Positions 19,409 through 28,488 of a stretch of DNA of 64,000 nt are shown piece by piece. Below the pieces are notes generated by a model. It worked only from the letters and a program-made list of their open reading frames with translations. It made no database searches and was not told the DNA's origin. Numbering within the stretch: position 1 is the first letter of the stretch; every line of letters begins with the position of its first letter. The stretch comes from Mesorhizobium sp. B2-3-12 (GTDB taxonomy: Bacteria; Pseudomonadota; Alphaproteobacteria; Rhizobiales; Rhizobiaceae), in contig NZ_VFVR01000005.1 in the NCBI RefSeq assembly GCF_006442205.1, positions 352,782 through 416,781 of the forward strand, in the 5' to 3' direction. The translations under genes were made by a program, and so were the position numbers.

Positions 19409-20482
19409 ATGAGCAGCGCCAAGCAAGTGATCGTCATCGGCGCCGGCATTATCGGCGCCTCCATTGCCTGGCATCTGACCAGAGCCGGGGCGCGGGTGAC
19501 GGTGATTGCCGACAGCAAGGTCGGTGGTGTCGCCACGCCTAACTCGTTTGCCTGGATCAATGCCAGCTGGGGTAACCCGGAGCCGTATTTCCGGCTGCGC
19601 ACCCGCGCCATGGCTGAGTGGGCGCGCCTGGCGCGGGATCTGCCCAGCCTGCCGCTCAATTGGTGCGGCGGCCTGTGCTGGGATCTGCCGGCGGCCGATA
19701 TGGAAACCTATGCAGCGGAGCATTCTGCCTGGGGTTATGGCATCGAGCGCGTCGACCGTGCCGGCGCGGCGCGCATCGAGCCTAATCTCGCCGCGCTGCC
19801 GGATGTCGCCTTGTATGTGGCCGAGGAGGGTGTCGCCGAGCCGGTCGCGGCCACGAAAGCACTGTTGGCGGATGCCGAGCGGCATGGCGCGCGGGTCATC
19901 GCCAGCACGGTGACGGCACTCGCCCAAACCGACGGCAGAATAACCGGCGTGGACACATCGCACGGGCTGATCGCCGCCGACGAGGTGGTGATCGCGGCAG
20001 GCGTCGGCTCGCCCGATATTGCGGCGACCGCCGGCATCAACCTGCCGATCGAGACGCCGCCCGGCCTGATCGTCCATTCGCGGCCATACAAGAAGCTGCT
20101 CAACGGGCTGGTGCTGGCCGAGCGGCTGCACATGCGCCAGACGGCGCAGGGCCGCATCATCGCCGGCTCGGATTTCGGCGGCGCCGATCCGGGGATGAAC
20201 GCCGAAGCCACGGCCCGCGACCTGTTCGCGGCCACAAAAGCCATGTTGCGCGACTGCGAGGGGCTGGAACTCGATTTCCACACGGTCGGCTACCGGCCGA
20301 CGCCGATCGACGGCTTTCCGATCATCGGCCGCGCCGAAGGCATGGACGGCGTCTATGTCGCGGTGATGCATTCCGGCATCACCCTGGCGCCGGCCGTCGG
20401 CCTGTTCGCCACGCGGGAAATCCTTGGTGGTGAGCGCGATGCACTGCTGGCCCCTTACGGGCTGAGTCGGTTTGCGCAATAG
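19409..20482 (+). CDS. DAO-family FAD-dependent oxidoreductase
   Basis: 357-aa D-amino-acid oxidase/DadA-type flavoprotein. The FAD-binding motif is VIVIGAGIIGASIAWHL near the N-terminus, followed by VATPNSFAWINASWG and a C-terminal GYRPTPIDGFPIIGR...VAVMHSGITLAPAVG typical of glycine/D-amino-acid oxidases. The substrate is probably an amino acid or N-methylated amine. ATG 19409 is preferred over 19397 because GGAG lies 6 nt before it. It is divergent from prfC and isolated. Confidence 0.87.
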   Translation: MSSAKQVIVIGAGIIGASIAWHLTRAGARVTVIADSKVGGVATPNSFAWINASWGNPEPYFRLRTRAMAEWARLARDLPSLPLNWCGGLCWDLPAADMETYAAEHSAWGYGIERVDRAGAARIEPNLAALPDVALYVAEEGVAEPVAATKALLADAERHGARVIASTVTALAQTDGRITGVDTSHGLIAADEVVIAAGVGSPDIAATAGINLPIETPPGLIVHSRPYKKLLNGLVLAERLHMRQTAQGRIIAGSDFGGADPGMNAEATARDLFAATKAMLRDCEGLELDFHTVGYRPTPIDGFPIIGRAEGMDGVYVAVMHSGITLAPAVGLFATREILGGERDALLAPYGLSRFAQ

Positions 20483-20560
20483 CGGGGGCTGCTTTGGAGG
20501 GGTGGCACTCTACGGCGCCCCCATCCGTCCCGACGTAGCCGCAATTTTCCGACCGAAGGG

Positions 20561-21361
20561 CTAGCCGGCCAATGCGAGCTTCTCAGCCGTCGGCGCAAAT
20601 GGCCGGATGGCGATCCCTTCCCTGGTCATCGTGACGAAGCTCGAAGGCGGGATCGCCTGCCAGTCGCCGCCCTCGCGGTCGAAGGGCTCGGAGACGATGC
20701 AGCGGCCAGCCCCCTTGCGGAATAGGGAGGTGTAGAGCGTCGGCGCCTGCGCGTCGCTGGCATAGCGCACGGCATGAAGGGACTGCCCGTCCGAGAAAGC
20801 GGCGGTCAGTTTCAGCGCCGGCTCGATACCTGCACGACGCGAGGCTGCCAGCACGCGGCTGGTGGCACGCGAGACGGCGCCTTGCGGGTCGGACGAAAGG
20901 CCCGCGTCGATCATCAGGAGAAAAAAGAGTTCGGAATCAGTGGTGCCCTCGCGCTGGTCGAAGACGGCGTCGGACAGCGAATTTTCGAGCGTGCGGCGGA
21001 TCTTCTCGAAACCGCCGATCTGGCCGTTGTGCATGAACGACCAGCGGCCGGAAATGAACGGATGGCAGTTCATGCGGCTGGTGGCGCCACCGGTCGAAGC
21101 CCTGACATGGGCAAGGAACAGGCCGGATTTGATCTGCCGGCACAGGCTCTTCAGATTAGGGTCGGACCAGGCCGGCAGGATGTCGCGGTAGAGGCCGGGT
21201 TCGGGTCTCTCGCCGTACCAGGCAAGGCCGAAACCGTCGCCATTGGTCGGCGACTTGGCTTCCTGGGCGCAGTGGCTCTGGGCGATCAGCGAGTGACAGG
21301 GCGCCGTGAGAATGTCTTCGAGAAAGACCGCTTCACCGAGATAGGCTGCCCACCGGCACAT
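20561..21361 (-). CDS. Class II glutamine amidotransferase (YafJ/EgtC-like)
   Basis: 266-aa Ntn-hydrolase with the nucleophile Cys2 directly after Met (MCRWAAYLG), followed by NGDGFGLAWYG, FLAHVRASTGGATSRMNCHPF and FMHNGQIGGFEKIRR. These are the glutaminase domain hallmarks. No synthetase domain is attached, so it supplies ammonia to a partner or acts as an amidase. EgtC of ergothioneine synthesis shares this fold, but no other egt gene is nearby. It lies 15 nt downstream of a DUF6356 gene on the same strand. Confidence 0.9.
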   Translation of the reverse strand: MCRWAAYLGEAVFLEDILTAPCHSLIAQSHCAQEAKSPTNGDGFGLAWYGERPEPGLYRDILPAWSDPNLKSLCRQIKSGLFLAHVRASTGGATSRMNCHPFISGRWSFMHNGQIGGFEKIRRTLENSLSDAVFDQREGTTDSELFFLLMIDAGLSSDPQGAVSRATSRVLAASRRAGIEPALKLTAAFSDGQSLHAVRYASDAQAPTLYTSLFRKGAGRCIVSEPFDREGGDWQAIPPSSFVTMTREGIAIRPFAPTAEKLALAG

Positions 21362-21376
21362 CGCTTCCGTCGTCCC

Positions 21377-21625
21377 CTAGGCGCGATCCGGAAGAGCCGC
21401 GGGCTCCTTGGTCGCGTGTGTGCCTCTGTTGTGCGTCCGCTCGTAAAGCTCGCGGATGATTCGGCTGGCGGTAGTCTCGAAGAGAAATGGCAAGAAAGCG
21501 TGAACGAGTGCCGCCCCCGCCGCCATCGATAGGCGCGACGAGAACCAGGCGGCGAAGGCCATATGGCCGAAATAGGTCTCGCCGACCTTGGCCGGATGCG
21601 AGGTGAAAATGCTTGCGAGCGGCAT
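21377..21625 (-). CDS. DUF6356-family small membrane protein
   Basis: 82-aa protein starting MPLASIFTSHPAKVGETYFGHMAFA, then a hydrophobic segment with LVHAFLPFLFETTASRIIRELYERTH. This matches the small DUF6356 proteins common in alphaproteobacteria (about 70-80 aa; function unknown). One membrane helix spans about residues 25-55. The start is the ATG at 21625 with AAGGGG 6 nt upstream; a longer start at 21673 adds an unlikely tail. Operon with the downstream glutamine amidotransferase. Confidence 0.75.
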   Translation of the reverse strand: MPLASIFTSHPAKVGETYFGHMAFAAWFSSRLSMAAGAALVHAFLPFLFETTASRIIRELYERTHNRGTHATKEPAALPDRA

Positions 21626-21722
21626 GCTGGTCCCCTTCAGCGCTGGAGCTTCCTGATATGAGTATCCTGACATGGTCTGTTGGTTCACTTGTCTCAATCT
21701 GTCCTTGTATTCTGCTAAATTT

Positions 21723-21738
21723 TGGGACAAATATCCCA
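21723..21738. promoter_or_regulatory. Inverted repeat ahead of the Lrp-type gene
   Basis: TGGGA-N6-TCCCA (TGGGACAAATATCCCA) lies 4 nt before the ATG of the Lrp/AsnC-type regulator, inside the divergent intergenic region with the DUF6356 gene. Lrp-family regulators commonly autoregulate through such A/T-centred dyads. The site would also cover any ribosome-binding site. Inference from position. Confidence 0.4.
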
Positions 21739-21742
21739 CAAG

Positions 21743-22210
21743 ATGGCCGAAATCGATGAAATCGACCGAAGATTGCTGGCCGAGCTGCAACGCGATGGCA
21801 CATTGTCCGTCGACCAGCTGTCGGAACGGGTCTCGTTGTCCCGCAATGCCTGCTGGCGCCGGATCAAGCGGCTCGAGGAAGATGGCGTCATCACGGGACG
21901 GGTGGCGCTGGTCGATGCCGAAAAGCTCGGGCTTGGCCTTTCGGTGTTCATCCTGATCCGTACCTCCAACCACGATCCGAACTGGCTGCAGAAATTCCGC
22001 GCTGCTGTTGCCGCCTTGCCCGAGATCACCGGCGTCTACCGCATGTCAGGCGATCTCGATTATGTCTTGCGCGCGCGCGTCGCCGACGTGAAGGCCTATG
22101 ACCGCCTCTATCAGCGCCTCATCGCCAAGGTGGCGCTGTCCGATGTTTCCGCCTCCTTCGTCATGGAGGAGATCAAGGAGACGACGGTCGTTCCGATGGA
22201 AGTGCGTTGA
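21743..22210 (+). CDS. Lrp/AsnC-family transcriptional regulator
   Basis: 155-aa feast/famine regulator. N-terminal helix-turn-helix at about 3-55 (IDEIDRRLLAELQRDGTLSV...SLSRNACWRRIKRLEEDGVI) and a C-terminal RAM/AsnC ligand domain (about 65-150) containing VYRMSGDLDYVLRARVADV and SFVMEEIKETTVVP, typical of Lrp-like amino acid sensors. The start is the ATG at 21743; an upstream TTG at 21722 would lie inside the dyad. Target genes may include the divergent DUF6356/amidotransferase pair. Confidence 0.92.
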   Translation: MAEIDEIDRRLLAELQRDGTLSVDQLSERVSLSRNACWRRIKRLEEDGVITGRVALVDAEKLGLGLSVFILIRTSNHDPNWLQKFRAAVAALPEITGVYRMSGDLDYVLRARVADVKAYDRLYQRLIAKVALSDVSASFVMEEIKETTVVPMEVR

Positions 22211-22306
22211 GCCGTCCTCGGGCCATAGTGATGCCCGAAAGAAAGCCGTTGATAGCCTTGCGGGCGAATTGACCGAATCGCCAATCGCGCCGATAGGATC
22301 GATTTT

Positions 22307-22792
22307 ATGCGCGCAGCCCTCCAAACTCCCTCCGTCATCGGTCCGACCGTCGGCTTCGTCAGGTTGCCGCACGGTGAGGATCTTCCGCTTCCCGCTTATG
22401 AGAGCGCCGGCGCCGCCGGTATGGATTTGCGCGCGGCGGTGCCCGACGACCGGCCGCTTTTGATCCTGCCGGGCAAACGCGCCCTGGTGCCGACGGGGCT
22501 GATCCTGGAAATGCCCGAAGGCATGGAAGGCCAGGTGCGGCCACGCTCGGGTCTTGCCTTCAAACATGGCCTTACCGTCCTCAATTCACCCGGTACGGTC
22601 GACAGCGACTATCGCGGCGAGGTGAAAGTGCTGCTGATCAATCTCGGTGACGAGGATTTTGCCGTGACGCGCGGCATGCGCATTGCCCAGATCGTTTTCG
22701 CCGCCGTGACGCAGGTGGCGGTGGAAGAGCGGTCGCTGGCCGGCGGCACGGCGCGCGGCGCTGGCGGGTTCGGATCGACCGGCACCGCCTGA
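22307..22792 (+). CDS. dut: Deoxyuridine 5'-triphosphate nucleotidohydrolase
   Basis: 161-aa trimeric dUTPase. It hydrolyses dUTP to dUMP and pyrophosphate, keeping uracil out of DNA. All five motifs are present: AGMDLRA (1), [11 protein letters not shown] (2), [11 protein letters not shown] (3), GMRIAQIVF (4) and the C-terminal [10 protein letters not shown] (5) that closes over the active site. Its TGA shares one base with the ATG of the HAD gene (22792), so the two are translated together. Confidence 0.96.
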   Translation: MRAALQTPSVIGPTVGFVRLPHGEDLPLPAYESAGAAGMDLRAAVPDDRPLLILPGKRALVPTGLILEMPEGMEGQVRPRSGLAFKHGLTVLNSPGTVDSDYRGEVKVLLINLGDEDFAVTRGMRIAQIVFAAVTQVAVEERSLAGGTARGAGGFGSTGTA

Positions 22793-23451
22793 TGCAAATT
22801 CCAAAGCTGGTCATCTTCGACTGCGACGGCATTCTCGTCGACACTGAGAATCTGGCCAACCGGCGCCTCGCCGAATGGCTGACCGACGCCGGGTATCCAA
22901 CGACCTTCGAATATTGCCGCAAGAATTTCTCCGGCCGCAGCATGGTTTCGGTGCAGAAGGAGATCGAAGAGAAGACCGAGGTCAGGCTCGGCGCCGATTT
23001 CGTCGATCGCTGGAATGCCGGCCTGCCGGATCTCTTCGCCCACGGCGTCGAGGCGATCCCTTATGTCCTGGAGTTCATCGAGGTAGTCCGTGCGGCCGGC
23101 ATCGCTTATTGCGTGGCCACTTCGGCCAGGATCTCGAAGATGCACATCACGCTTGGCCAGACCGGGCTGTTGCCGCTGTTCGAGCATGCGATGTTTTCCG
23201 CCACCATGGTGTCGCGCGGCAAGCCGTTCCCCGACCTGTTCCTGCATGCGGCCAGGACCATGGGCTTCGCGCCCGCCAACTGCATCGTCGTCGAGGACAG
23301 CGTCGCGGGCACGCAGGCCGGCATCGCCGCCGGTATGCGGGTGTTTTCCTATCATGGCGACCCCTATTCAGACCGTGACGGCCTGATCCAGGCCGGCGGC
23401 ATCCTGTTCGATGACATGCGCGAGCTCGCCGGGCTGGTGCCGATCCACTGA
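22792..23451 (+). CDS. HAD-family phosphatase, beta-phosphoglucomutase-like
   Basis: 219-aa haloacid dehalogenase-superfamily hydrolase. Motif I is FDCDGILVDTE (nucleophile at the first Asp), motif II is CVATSAR, motif III lysine is in RGKPFPDLFLHA and motif IV is CIVVEDSVAG. A helical cap (about 18-85) fits the phosphoglycolate phosphatase/beta-phosphoglucomutase subgroup. It overlaps dut by one base. The substrate is not defined; a nucleotide or sugar phosphate is likely. Confidence 0.9.
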   Translation: MQIPKLVIFDCDGILVDTENLANRRLAEWLTDAGYPTTFEYCRKNFSGRSMVSVQKEIEEKTEVRLGADFVDRWNAGLPDLFAHGVEAIPYVLEFIEVVRAAGIAYCVATSARISKMHITLGQTGLLPLFEHAMFSATMVSRGKPFPDLFLHAARTMGFAPANCIVVEDSVAGTQAGIAAGMRVFSYHGDPYSDRDGLIQAGGILFDDMRELAGLVPIH

Positions 23452-23621
23452 CCCGCCGCACTGGACGCAGCAAGGCGCTGTGCTTCCTTCGTGCGCCAGA
23501 TTCCGACGCTTTCGAGAATTGTCAGCAGAGAACGAGAAACGCTTCTGAACCAACCGCATTCGTTTGCCCGGCTGGAAACGGCGCGCTAGCATCCGCCCGA
23601 CACTCGTCATGGGGAGCATTC

Positions 23622-24425
23622 ATGGACAAGGGCAAGATCTTTCGCGACCTGCATGCCTCGACCTTCGTCATGCCCAATCCCTGGGATCCGGGCACGACGA
23701 AGCTGCTTGGCTCGTTCGGCTTCAAGGCACTGGCCACGACCAGCGCCGGCTTTGCCTTTTCGCGCGGCCTGCCGGATGGTGCGGTCACCTTCGACCAGAT
23801 GATCCATCATTGCCGGGACGTGACGGCAGCGACCGAACTGCCGGTTTCGGCCGATCTCGAGAGGGGCAAGGGCGACAGCGCAGAGCAGGCCGCCGAGACC
23901 ATTTTCGCGGCGGAAGCCGCCGGGCTTGCCGGCTGCTCGATAGAGGATCACACCGGCGATCCGGAGAAGCCCATCTATGAGTTTTCGCACGCGGTCGAGC
24001 GTGTCGCGGCAGCGGCCGAAGCCGCGCGGGCGCTGAAGCGGGATTTCGTCTTCACGGCGCGGGCCGAGAATTTCCTGTGGGGGAAGTCCGATCTCGACGA
24101 CACCATCAAGCGGCTGCAGGCTTTCGAAAAGGCCGGCGCCGACGTGCTCTACGCGCCTGGGATCGGCGACGTCGAGATGGTGCGCACGCTCTGCTCGGCG
24201 GTGACCAAGCCGGTCAATATCATGGCGAGGCCCGGCTTCACCATCGCCGACCTCTCCATGGCCGGCGTGAAGCGCATTTCGCTGGGGCCGTGGCTGACGA
24301 ATTTCGCCTACGGCATGCTGGAGACGGCGGCGCGCGAGATCCAGCAGGACGGCACGTTCGGCTTCACTCGTGCGGCCATGCCGTTCGGCAAGCTGCAGGC
24401 GCTCTATGGCAAATCCCAGGGCTAG
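23622..24425 (+). CDS. Isocitrate lyase/PEP mutase-family protein
   Basis: 267-aa protein of the ICL/PEPM superfamily (oxaloacetate decarboxylase, carboxyphosphonoenolpyruvate mutase and 2-methylisocitrate lyase relatives). It has a TIM-barrel with VMPNPWDPGTTKLL, the metal-site LPVSADLERGKGD, GCSIEDHTG and FTARAENFLWG. The catalytic-loop signature KKCGH of true isocitrate lyases is absent, which points to a small-acid lyase or phosphonate-type enzyme. It is 15 nt upstream of a hydroxyproline dehydratase-like gene, possibly in the same catabolic operon. Confidence 0.85.
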   Translation: MDKGKIFRDLHASTFVMPNPWDPGTTKLLGSFGFKALATTSAGFAFSRGLPDGAVTFDQMIHHCRDVTAATELPVSADLERGKGDSAEQAAETIFAAEAAGLAGCSIEDHTGDPEKPIYEFSHAVERVAAAAEAARALKRDFVFTARAENFLWGKSDLDDTIKRLQAFEKAGADVLYAPGIGDVEMVRTLCSAVTKPVNIMARPGFTIADLSMAGVKRISLGPWLTNFAYGMLETAAREIQQDGTFGFTRAAMPFGKLQALYGKSQG

Positions 24426-24440
24426 GATGGGTCCGGCCGG

Positions 24441-25439
24441 ATGATCCTTACCGTCGTCGACATGCATACGGGTGGCGAGCCGCTGCGGATCGTTACTGGC
24501 GGTTATCCCGCTATCCCCAAGGGTACCATCCTGGAGAAGCGCGCCTATGTGCGGGACAATCTCGATCATTTTCGCAAGCTGCTGATCTTCGAGCCGCGCG
24601 GCCATTACGACATGTATGGCGCGCTGCTGGTCGAGCCCGATTTGCCGGGCGCCGACCTCGCCGTGCTGTTCATGCACAATGAGGGCTACTCCACCATGTG
24701 CGGCCACGCCATCGTCGCGCTCGGCCGCTATGCCGTCGACGAAGGGCTGGTGGCCAAGCAAGAGCCGTTCACCACCGTCAACATCGAGGCGCCGTGCGGC
24801 CTGGTCGTCGCCTCTGTCGCGGTCAGCGACGGCAGAGCGGGTGCGGTATCGTTCGAAAGCGTGCCGGCCTTCCTGTTCGCCCGCGACCAACAGATCGAAC
24901 TGTCCGGCTACGGCAGGATCGGGTTCGATATCGCCTATGGCGGCGCGTTCTACGCGCTGGCCGACTGCCATCAGTTCGGGCTGGAATTCGGCCGCGACCG
25001 GGTGCGCGACTTCGTCGATGCGGCGACCGCGCTGACGGACAAGCTCAAGGCCGAATTCCCGCTGTCGCATCCCGACCATGACGATCTCGCTTTCCTCTAC
25101 GGCACCATCCTGACCGACGGCAGCGACGCGTTCTCCGGCGAGATTACGAAGAACGTCTGCGTCTTCGCCGAGGCGGAGGTCGACCGTTCGCCGACCGGTT
25201 CCGGTGTCACTGCCCGGCTGGCGACCATGCATGCCAAGGGCGAGATCGCCATTGGGCAGACGCGCATTTTCGAGAGCATCGCGGGCTCGCGCTTTTCCGG
25301 GGCGGTGGTGCGGACGGCGAAGGCTGGCCCGCATGAAGCGATCGTCGCCCGCGTCGGCGGCCGCGCCTATTATTGCGGACGAGCCGAATTCATTGTCGAG
25401 CCGGACGACGACCTGGGACGCGGATTTCTCCTGCGCTGA
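24441..25439 (+). CDS. Proline racemase family, predicted trans-3-hydroxy-L-proline dehydratase
   Basis: 332-aa proline racemase-fold enzyme. The first catalytic Cys87 is in EGYSTMCGHA. The position of the second catalytic Cys is Thr252 (VDRSPTGSGVTA, where epimerases have SPCGTG). The Cys/Thr pair is the known signature of trans-3-hydroxy-L-proline dehydratases rather than proline racemase or 4-hydroxyproline 2-epimerase. It would yield pyrroline-2-carboxylate. GGATG before the start is a usable ribosome-binding site. Together with the upstream lyase-type gene it suggests imino-acid use. Confidence 0.88.
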   Translation: MILTVVDMHTGGEPLRIVTGGYPAIPKGTILEKRAYVRDNLDHFRKLLIFEPRGHYDMYGALLVEPDLPGADLAVLFMHNEGYSTMCGHAIVALGRYAVDEGLVAKQEPFTTVNIEAPCGLVVASVAVSDGRAGAVSFESVPAFLFARDQQIELSGYGRIGFDIAYGGAFYALADCHQFGLEFGRDRVRDFVDAATALTDKLKAEFPLSHPDHDDLAFLYGTILTDGSDAFSGEITKNVCVFAEAEVDRSPTGSGVTARLATMHAKGEIAIGQTRIFESIAGSRFSGAVVRTAKAGPHEAIVARVGGRAYYCGRAEFIVEPDDDLGRGFLLR

Positions 25440-25445
25440 AGAGAT

Positions 25446-26156
25446 TTAGCGCCGCGGGGCGCGTGCGACTTCCCGCGCCGAGACCGCCTTGTGCAGATGC
25501 ACCATCATCGCGGCGGCGAAGAGCGGCGTCAAAAGGTTGAGCAGCGGCACGGCGAGGAAGGCCGCGATGACCAGCCCGGCGAGAAACACCGTGCCGGCAT
25601 GGTGCCTGCGCAAGGCCCTGGCTTCTTCCTCGGGGCGAAAGCGCATGGCGGCGAATTCGAAGAATTCGCGCCCGAGCAAATAGCCGTTGACGATGAAGAA
25701 GGCGGCGATGTTGATGCCTGGGACCAGTAGAAGCATCAGCGCCACGATGTTGCCTGATATGACGACGCCGAAGAATTTTATCGCCAGCACCAGCGAGCGC
25801 AATGCCGGCATGGGGCGTCCGGCCGGGTCGCCGGGATAGTCGGTGCGCTCGACCACTTCAGCGACATCGTCGAGGAACAGGCCGGCGATGACGGCGGTGA
25901 CCGGGGCTACGAGCAGCGCCAGGCCGAAGGCCAGCGCAATGGCCGCGATGATGCCGCCCAGCCAGCCGGCCCAGGACGGTATGCCGGGCAGCAATGTCTG
26001 CAGCCATGGCAGGGCCAGCCATTCGACAAGGCTGGTCAGGCCGAGCCACAGGGCGACCAGTGCCAGCAGGGTCAGGCCGAGCGTCTTGAGGAACACGGCC
26101 CGGAACGGAGGCGAGAGCAGCTCCAGGGCCGCGGTGCGGGCAGCGTCGAAAATCAC
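25446..26156 (-). CDS. CysZ/EI24-family membrane protein
   Basis: 236-aa integral membrane protein with four to six hydrophobic segments. Motifs are LGLTLLALVALWLGLTSLV, a central FLDDVAEVVERTDYPGDPAGRPMP and VNGYLLGREFFEFAAMRF, typical of the EI24/CysZ family. CysZ transports sulfate in enterobacteria; many alphaproteobacterial members are named only as sulfate transporter family. No cys genes are close. It is convergent with the dehydratase (6 nt apart). Confidence 0.85.
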   Translation of the reverse strand: MIFDAARTAALELLSPPFRAVFLKTLGLTLLALVALWLGLTSLVEWLALPWLQTLLPGIPSWAGWLGGIIAAIALAFGLALLVAPVTAVIAGLFLDDVAEVVERTDYPGDPAGRPMPALRSLVLAIKFFGVVISGNIVALMLLLVPGINIAAFFIVNGYLLGREFFEFAAMRFRPEEEARALRRHHAGTVFLAGLVIAAFLAVPLLNLLTPLFAAAMMVHLHKAVSAREVARAPRR

Positions 26157-26302
26157 GGTGCTTCAACCCCCAGGTAGCGAATGCCGCCGGAAGGCGGGCA
26201 GCTTCCGAGATAGGCAGTGCAGGCCGCCTGCACAAGCGCGGGCGCTTCCGGCCTTCACCCGATCGCGCAGGAAAACCGCTTTTGCACTCTCCCGAAACCT
26301 GC

Positions 26303-27205
26303 CTATCGGGCAAAGGCCGGCTTGCGGACCGGTATGGTCATGGCCGCGACGCCGGCGACGACAAAGCCCATGCCGAGCCATGCCGTCGGCCCCAGGCTTT
26401 CGCCGAGGAAGACGGCGCCGATCCCGACGCCGATCGGCACCCGCAGATAGGCTTGCGACGTGGTGCCGACCGAGCCTAGCGTGTGGATCAGGCGGAAATA
26501 AATGACGAAGGCCAGCGCGGTCGAAAACACCGACAGGCCGAGCAGGGCCAGGATCGACGCCATGGAAGGCGCCAGCGTCCACGGCTGGTCGACCGCGAGG
26601 CTCAGCGGCACCAGCATGATGGCGCCGCACAGCATCGAACCCGCGGCAGGCAGCATCGGGTCGAGGCCCTTGAAGCCACGGCCGAAGATCGCGGCACATG
26701 CATAGCAGATCGTTGCGACAACGATCGCGATCTGCGCCCAGAGTTGGTGACCGAGACCACCCAGCGCCTGCGTGCCGATGATCAGGCAGATGCCGGCGAT
26801 GCCGGCGCCGACGCCAACCAGTTTGCGCGCCGTCACCGGCTCGTGGCGGGTGATCAGCGCGGTGAGCAGGAAGGTGAAGATCGGCGAGGTGGCATTGAGG
26901 ATGGTGGCAAGGCCAGCGTCGACCGAGCGTTCGGCCGCCGCGACCAGCGTGAACGGTATCACGCTGTTGAGGCAGGCCTGGAAGGCAAAGCGACGCCACG
27001 TGGCCGCATCGCGCGGCATGGCAAGCCCGCGCCAGCGGATGATGGCGAGCAGGATGGCGCCGGCCATCAGGGTACGGGCGGCGATGAAGGTGATGGGCGG
27101 GATGGTCTCGACGCCGATCTTGATGAAAGTATAGGAGGCGCCCCAAAGCACGGCCAGCACGCCGAGCAATGCCAGGTCGGTGGTCGTGTCGTTTCTGGCA
27201 GGCAT
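26303..27205 (-). CDS. EamA/DMT-family transporter
   Basis: 300-aa ten-helix drug/metabolite transporter. The first EamA repeat starts LALLGVLAVLWGASYTFIKIGVETIPPITF and the second at TICYACAAIFGRGFKG, ending with LGESLGPTAWLGMGFVVAGVAAM. The start is the ATG of MPARND at 27205; earlier in-frame codons are polar and unlike the family. The substrate is unknown. It is divergent from the PfkB kinase gene. Confidence 0.87.
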   Translation of the reverse strand: MPARNDTTTDLALLGVLAVLWGASYTFIKIGVETIPPITFIAARTLMAGAILLAIIRWRGLAMPRDAATWRRFAFQACLNSVIPFTLVAAAERSVDAGLATILNATSPIFTFLLTALITRHEPVTARKLVGVGAGIAGICLIIGTQALGGLGHQLWAQIAIVVATICYACAAIFGRGFKGLDPMLPAAGSMLCGAIMLVPLSLAVDQPWTLAPSMASILALLGLSVFSTALAFVIYFRLIHTLGSVGTTSQAYLRVPIGVGIGAVFLGESLGPTAWLGMGFVVAGVAAMTIPVRKPAFAR

Positions 27206-27461
27206 GGGCTCGCGCCTTCGGACCGTGATCGAACAGACGCAGATGTAGGCGACATGGCGGCGAAATGTTTCGGCCACGGTCGAATTGTCGTAGCGCCTGG
27301 CTGGCGCGGCAAGGACAGAAAATCGGTTGCCAGTTTTCAGGCTCATGCTGTAGACCCGCGCGGGCATGGCAAGAAGCCGGCTCTCTCTTTATTCGCAATT
27401 CCTATGGGAAAACCGCTAGCACTTTTCCTGGAATTGCTCGGGGTTTTTGGTGGAGACATTG

Positions 27462-28454
27462 ATGCCGGATTATGATGTGCTTTGCATCGGCAATGCGATT
27501 GTCGACATCATCGCCCAGTGCGAGGAGGAATTCCTCGAGACCAACGGCATCATCAAGGGCGCGATGAACCTCATCGACACGCAGCGCGCCGAACTGCTCT
27601 ACAGCCGCATGGGCCCGGCAATCGAGGCCTCCGGCGGCAGTGCCGGCAACACGGCGGCCGGTGTCGCCTCCTTCGGCGGACGCGCCGCCTTCTTCGGCAA
27701 GGTCTCCAACGATGCGCTGGGCGAAATCTACGCGCACGATATCCATGCGCAAGGCGTCGCCTTCGACACCAGGCCGCTCGAGGGCGAGCCGCCGACGGCG
27801 CGCTCGATGATCTTCGTCACCCCCGATGGCGAACGCTCGATGAACACCTATCTCGGCGCCTGTGTCGAACTCGGGCCGGAGGATGTCGAGGCCGACAAGG
27901 CGTCGGGCGCCAAGGTCACCTATTTCGAAGGCTATCTGTGGGACCCGCCGCGCGCCAAGGAAGCCATCCGGCAGACGGCCAGGTTGGCGCACGCGGCCGG
28001 CCGAGAAGTGTCGATGACGCTGTCGGATTCCTTCTGCGTCGACCGCTACCGCGACGAGTTCCTCGAGCTGATGCGCACGGGCACGGTCGACATCGTCTTT
28101 GCCAACAGCCACGAGATCAAGTCGCTCTACCAGACGTCGTCGTTCGACGAGGCGCTCGCGAAAATCCGCAAGGATTGCAAGATCGCGGCGGTGACCCGCT
28201 CCGAAAAGGGCTCGGTCATCGTGCGCGGCGACGAAACCGTGGTCATAAAGGCGACCGCCATCAAGGAACTGGTCGACACGACGGGCGCCGGCGACCTCTA
28301 CGCAGCCGGCTTCCTGCATGGCTATACGCAGGGACGCGACCTCCAGACCTGCGGCGATCTTGGCTCGCTGGCGGCCGGATTGGTGATCCAGCAGATCGGT
28401 CCAAGGCCACGGCAGAATCTGCGCAAGGAGGCCGAGCAGGCTGGGTTGTTGTAG
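27462..28454 (+). CDS. PfkB-family kinase, adenosine kinase-like
   Basis: 330-aa ribokinase-fold sugar/nucleoside kinase. It has N-terminal CIGNAIVDIIA, PfkB signature 1 region GGSAGNTAAGVASFGG, and signature 2 DTTGAGDLYAAGFLHGY with the catalytic Asp in GAGD. The overall arrangement is that of the adenosine kinase-like branch in rhizobia. The ATG at 27462 has GGTGGAG before it. It probably phosphorylates adenosine or a related nucleoside in purine salvage. Confidence 0.9.
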   Translation: MPDYDVLCIGNAIVDIIAQCEEEFLETNGIIKGAMNLIDTQRAELLYSRMGPAIEASGGSAGNTAAGVASFGGRAAFFGKVSNDALGEIYAHDIHAQGVAFDTRPLEGEPPTARSMIFVTPDGERSMNTYLGACVELGPEDVEADKASGAKVTYFEGYLWDPPRAKEAIRQTARLAHAAGREVSMTLSDSFCVDRYRDEFLELMRTGTVDIVFANSHEIKSLYQTSSFDEALAKIRKDCKIAAVTRSEKGSVIVRGDETVVIKATAIKELVDTTGAGDLYAAGFLHGYTQGRDLQTCGDLGSLAAGLVIQQIGPRPRQNLRKEAEQAGLL

Positions 28455-28468
28455 GGTAAGGCTGCCGA

Positions 28469-28488
28469 TCTCCCCTTGTTGTGGGAGA
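28469..28488. repeat. Short CTCCC hairpin (RIME-like fragment)
   Basis: TCTCCC-N8-GGGAGA at 28469-28488, directly after the PfkB gene, is a small hairpin with the same CTCCC/GGGAG core as the larger repeats. It may contribute to termination. It has no T-tract. Confidence 0.4.

Noticed and set aside
19267..19659. N-terminal extension of RF3
   Set aside because: Adds about 130 residues not found in RF3 and overlaps the divergent oxidoreductase.
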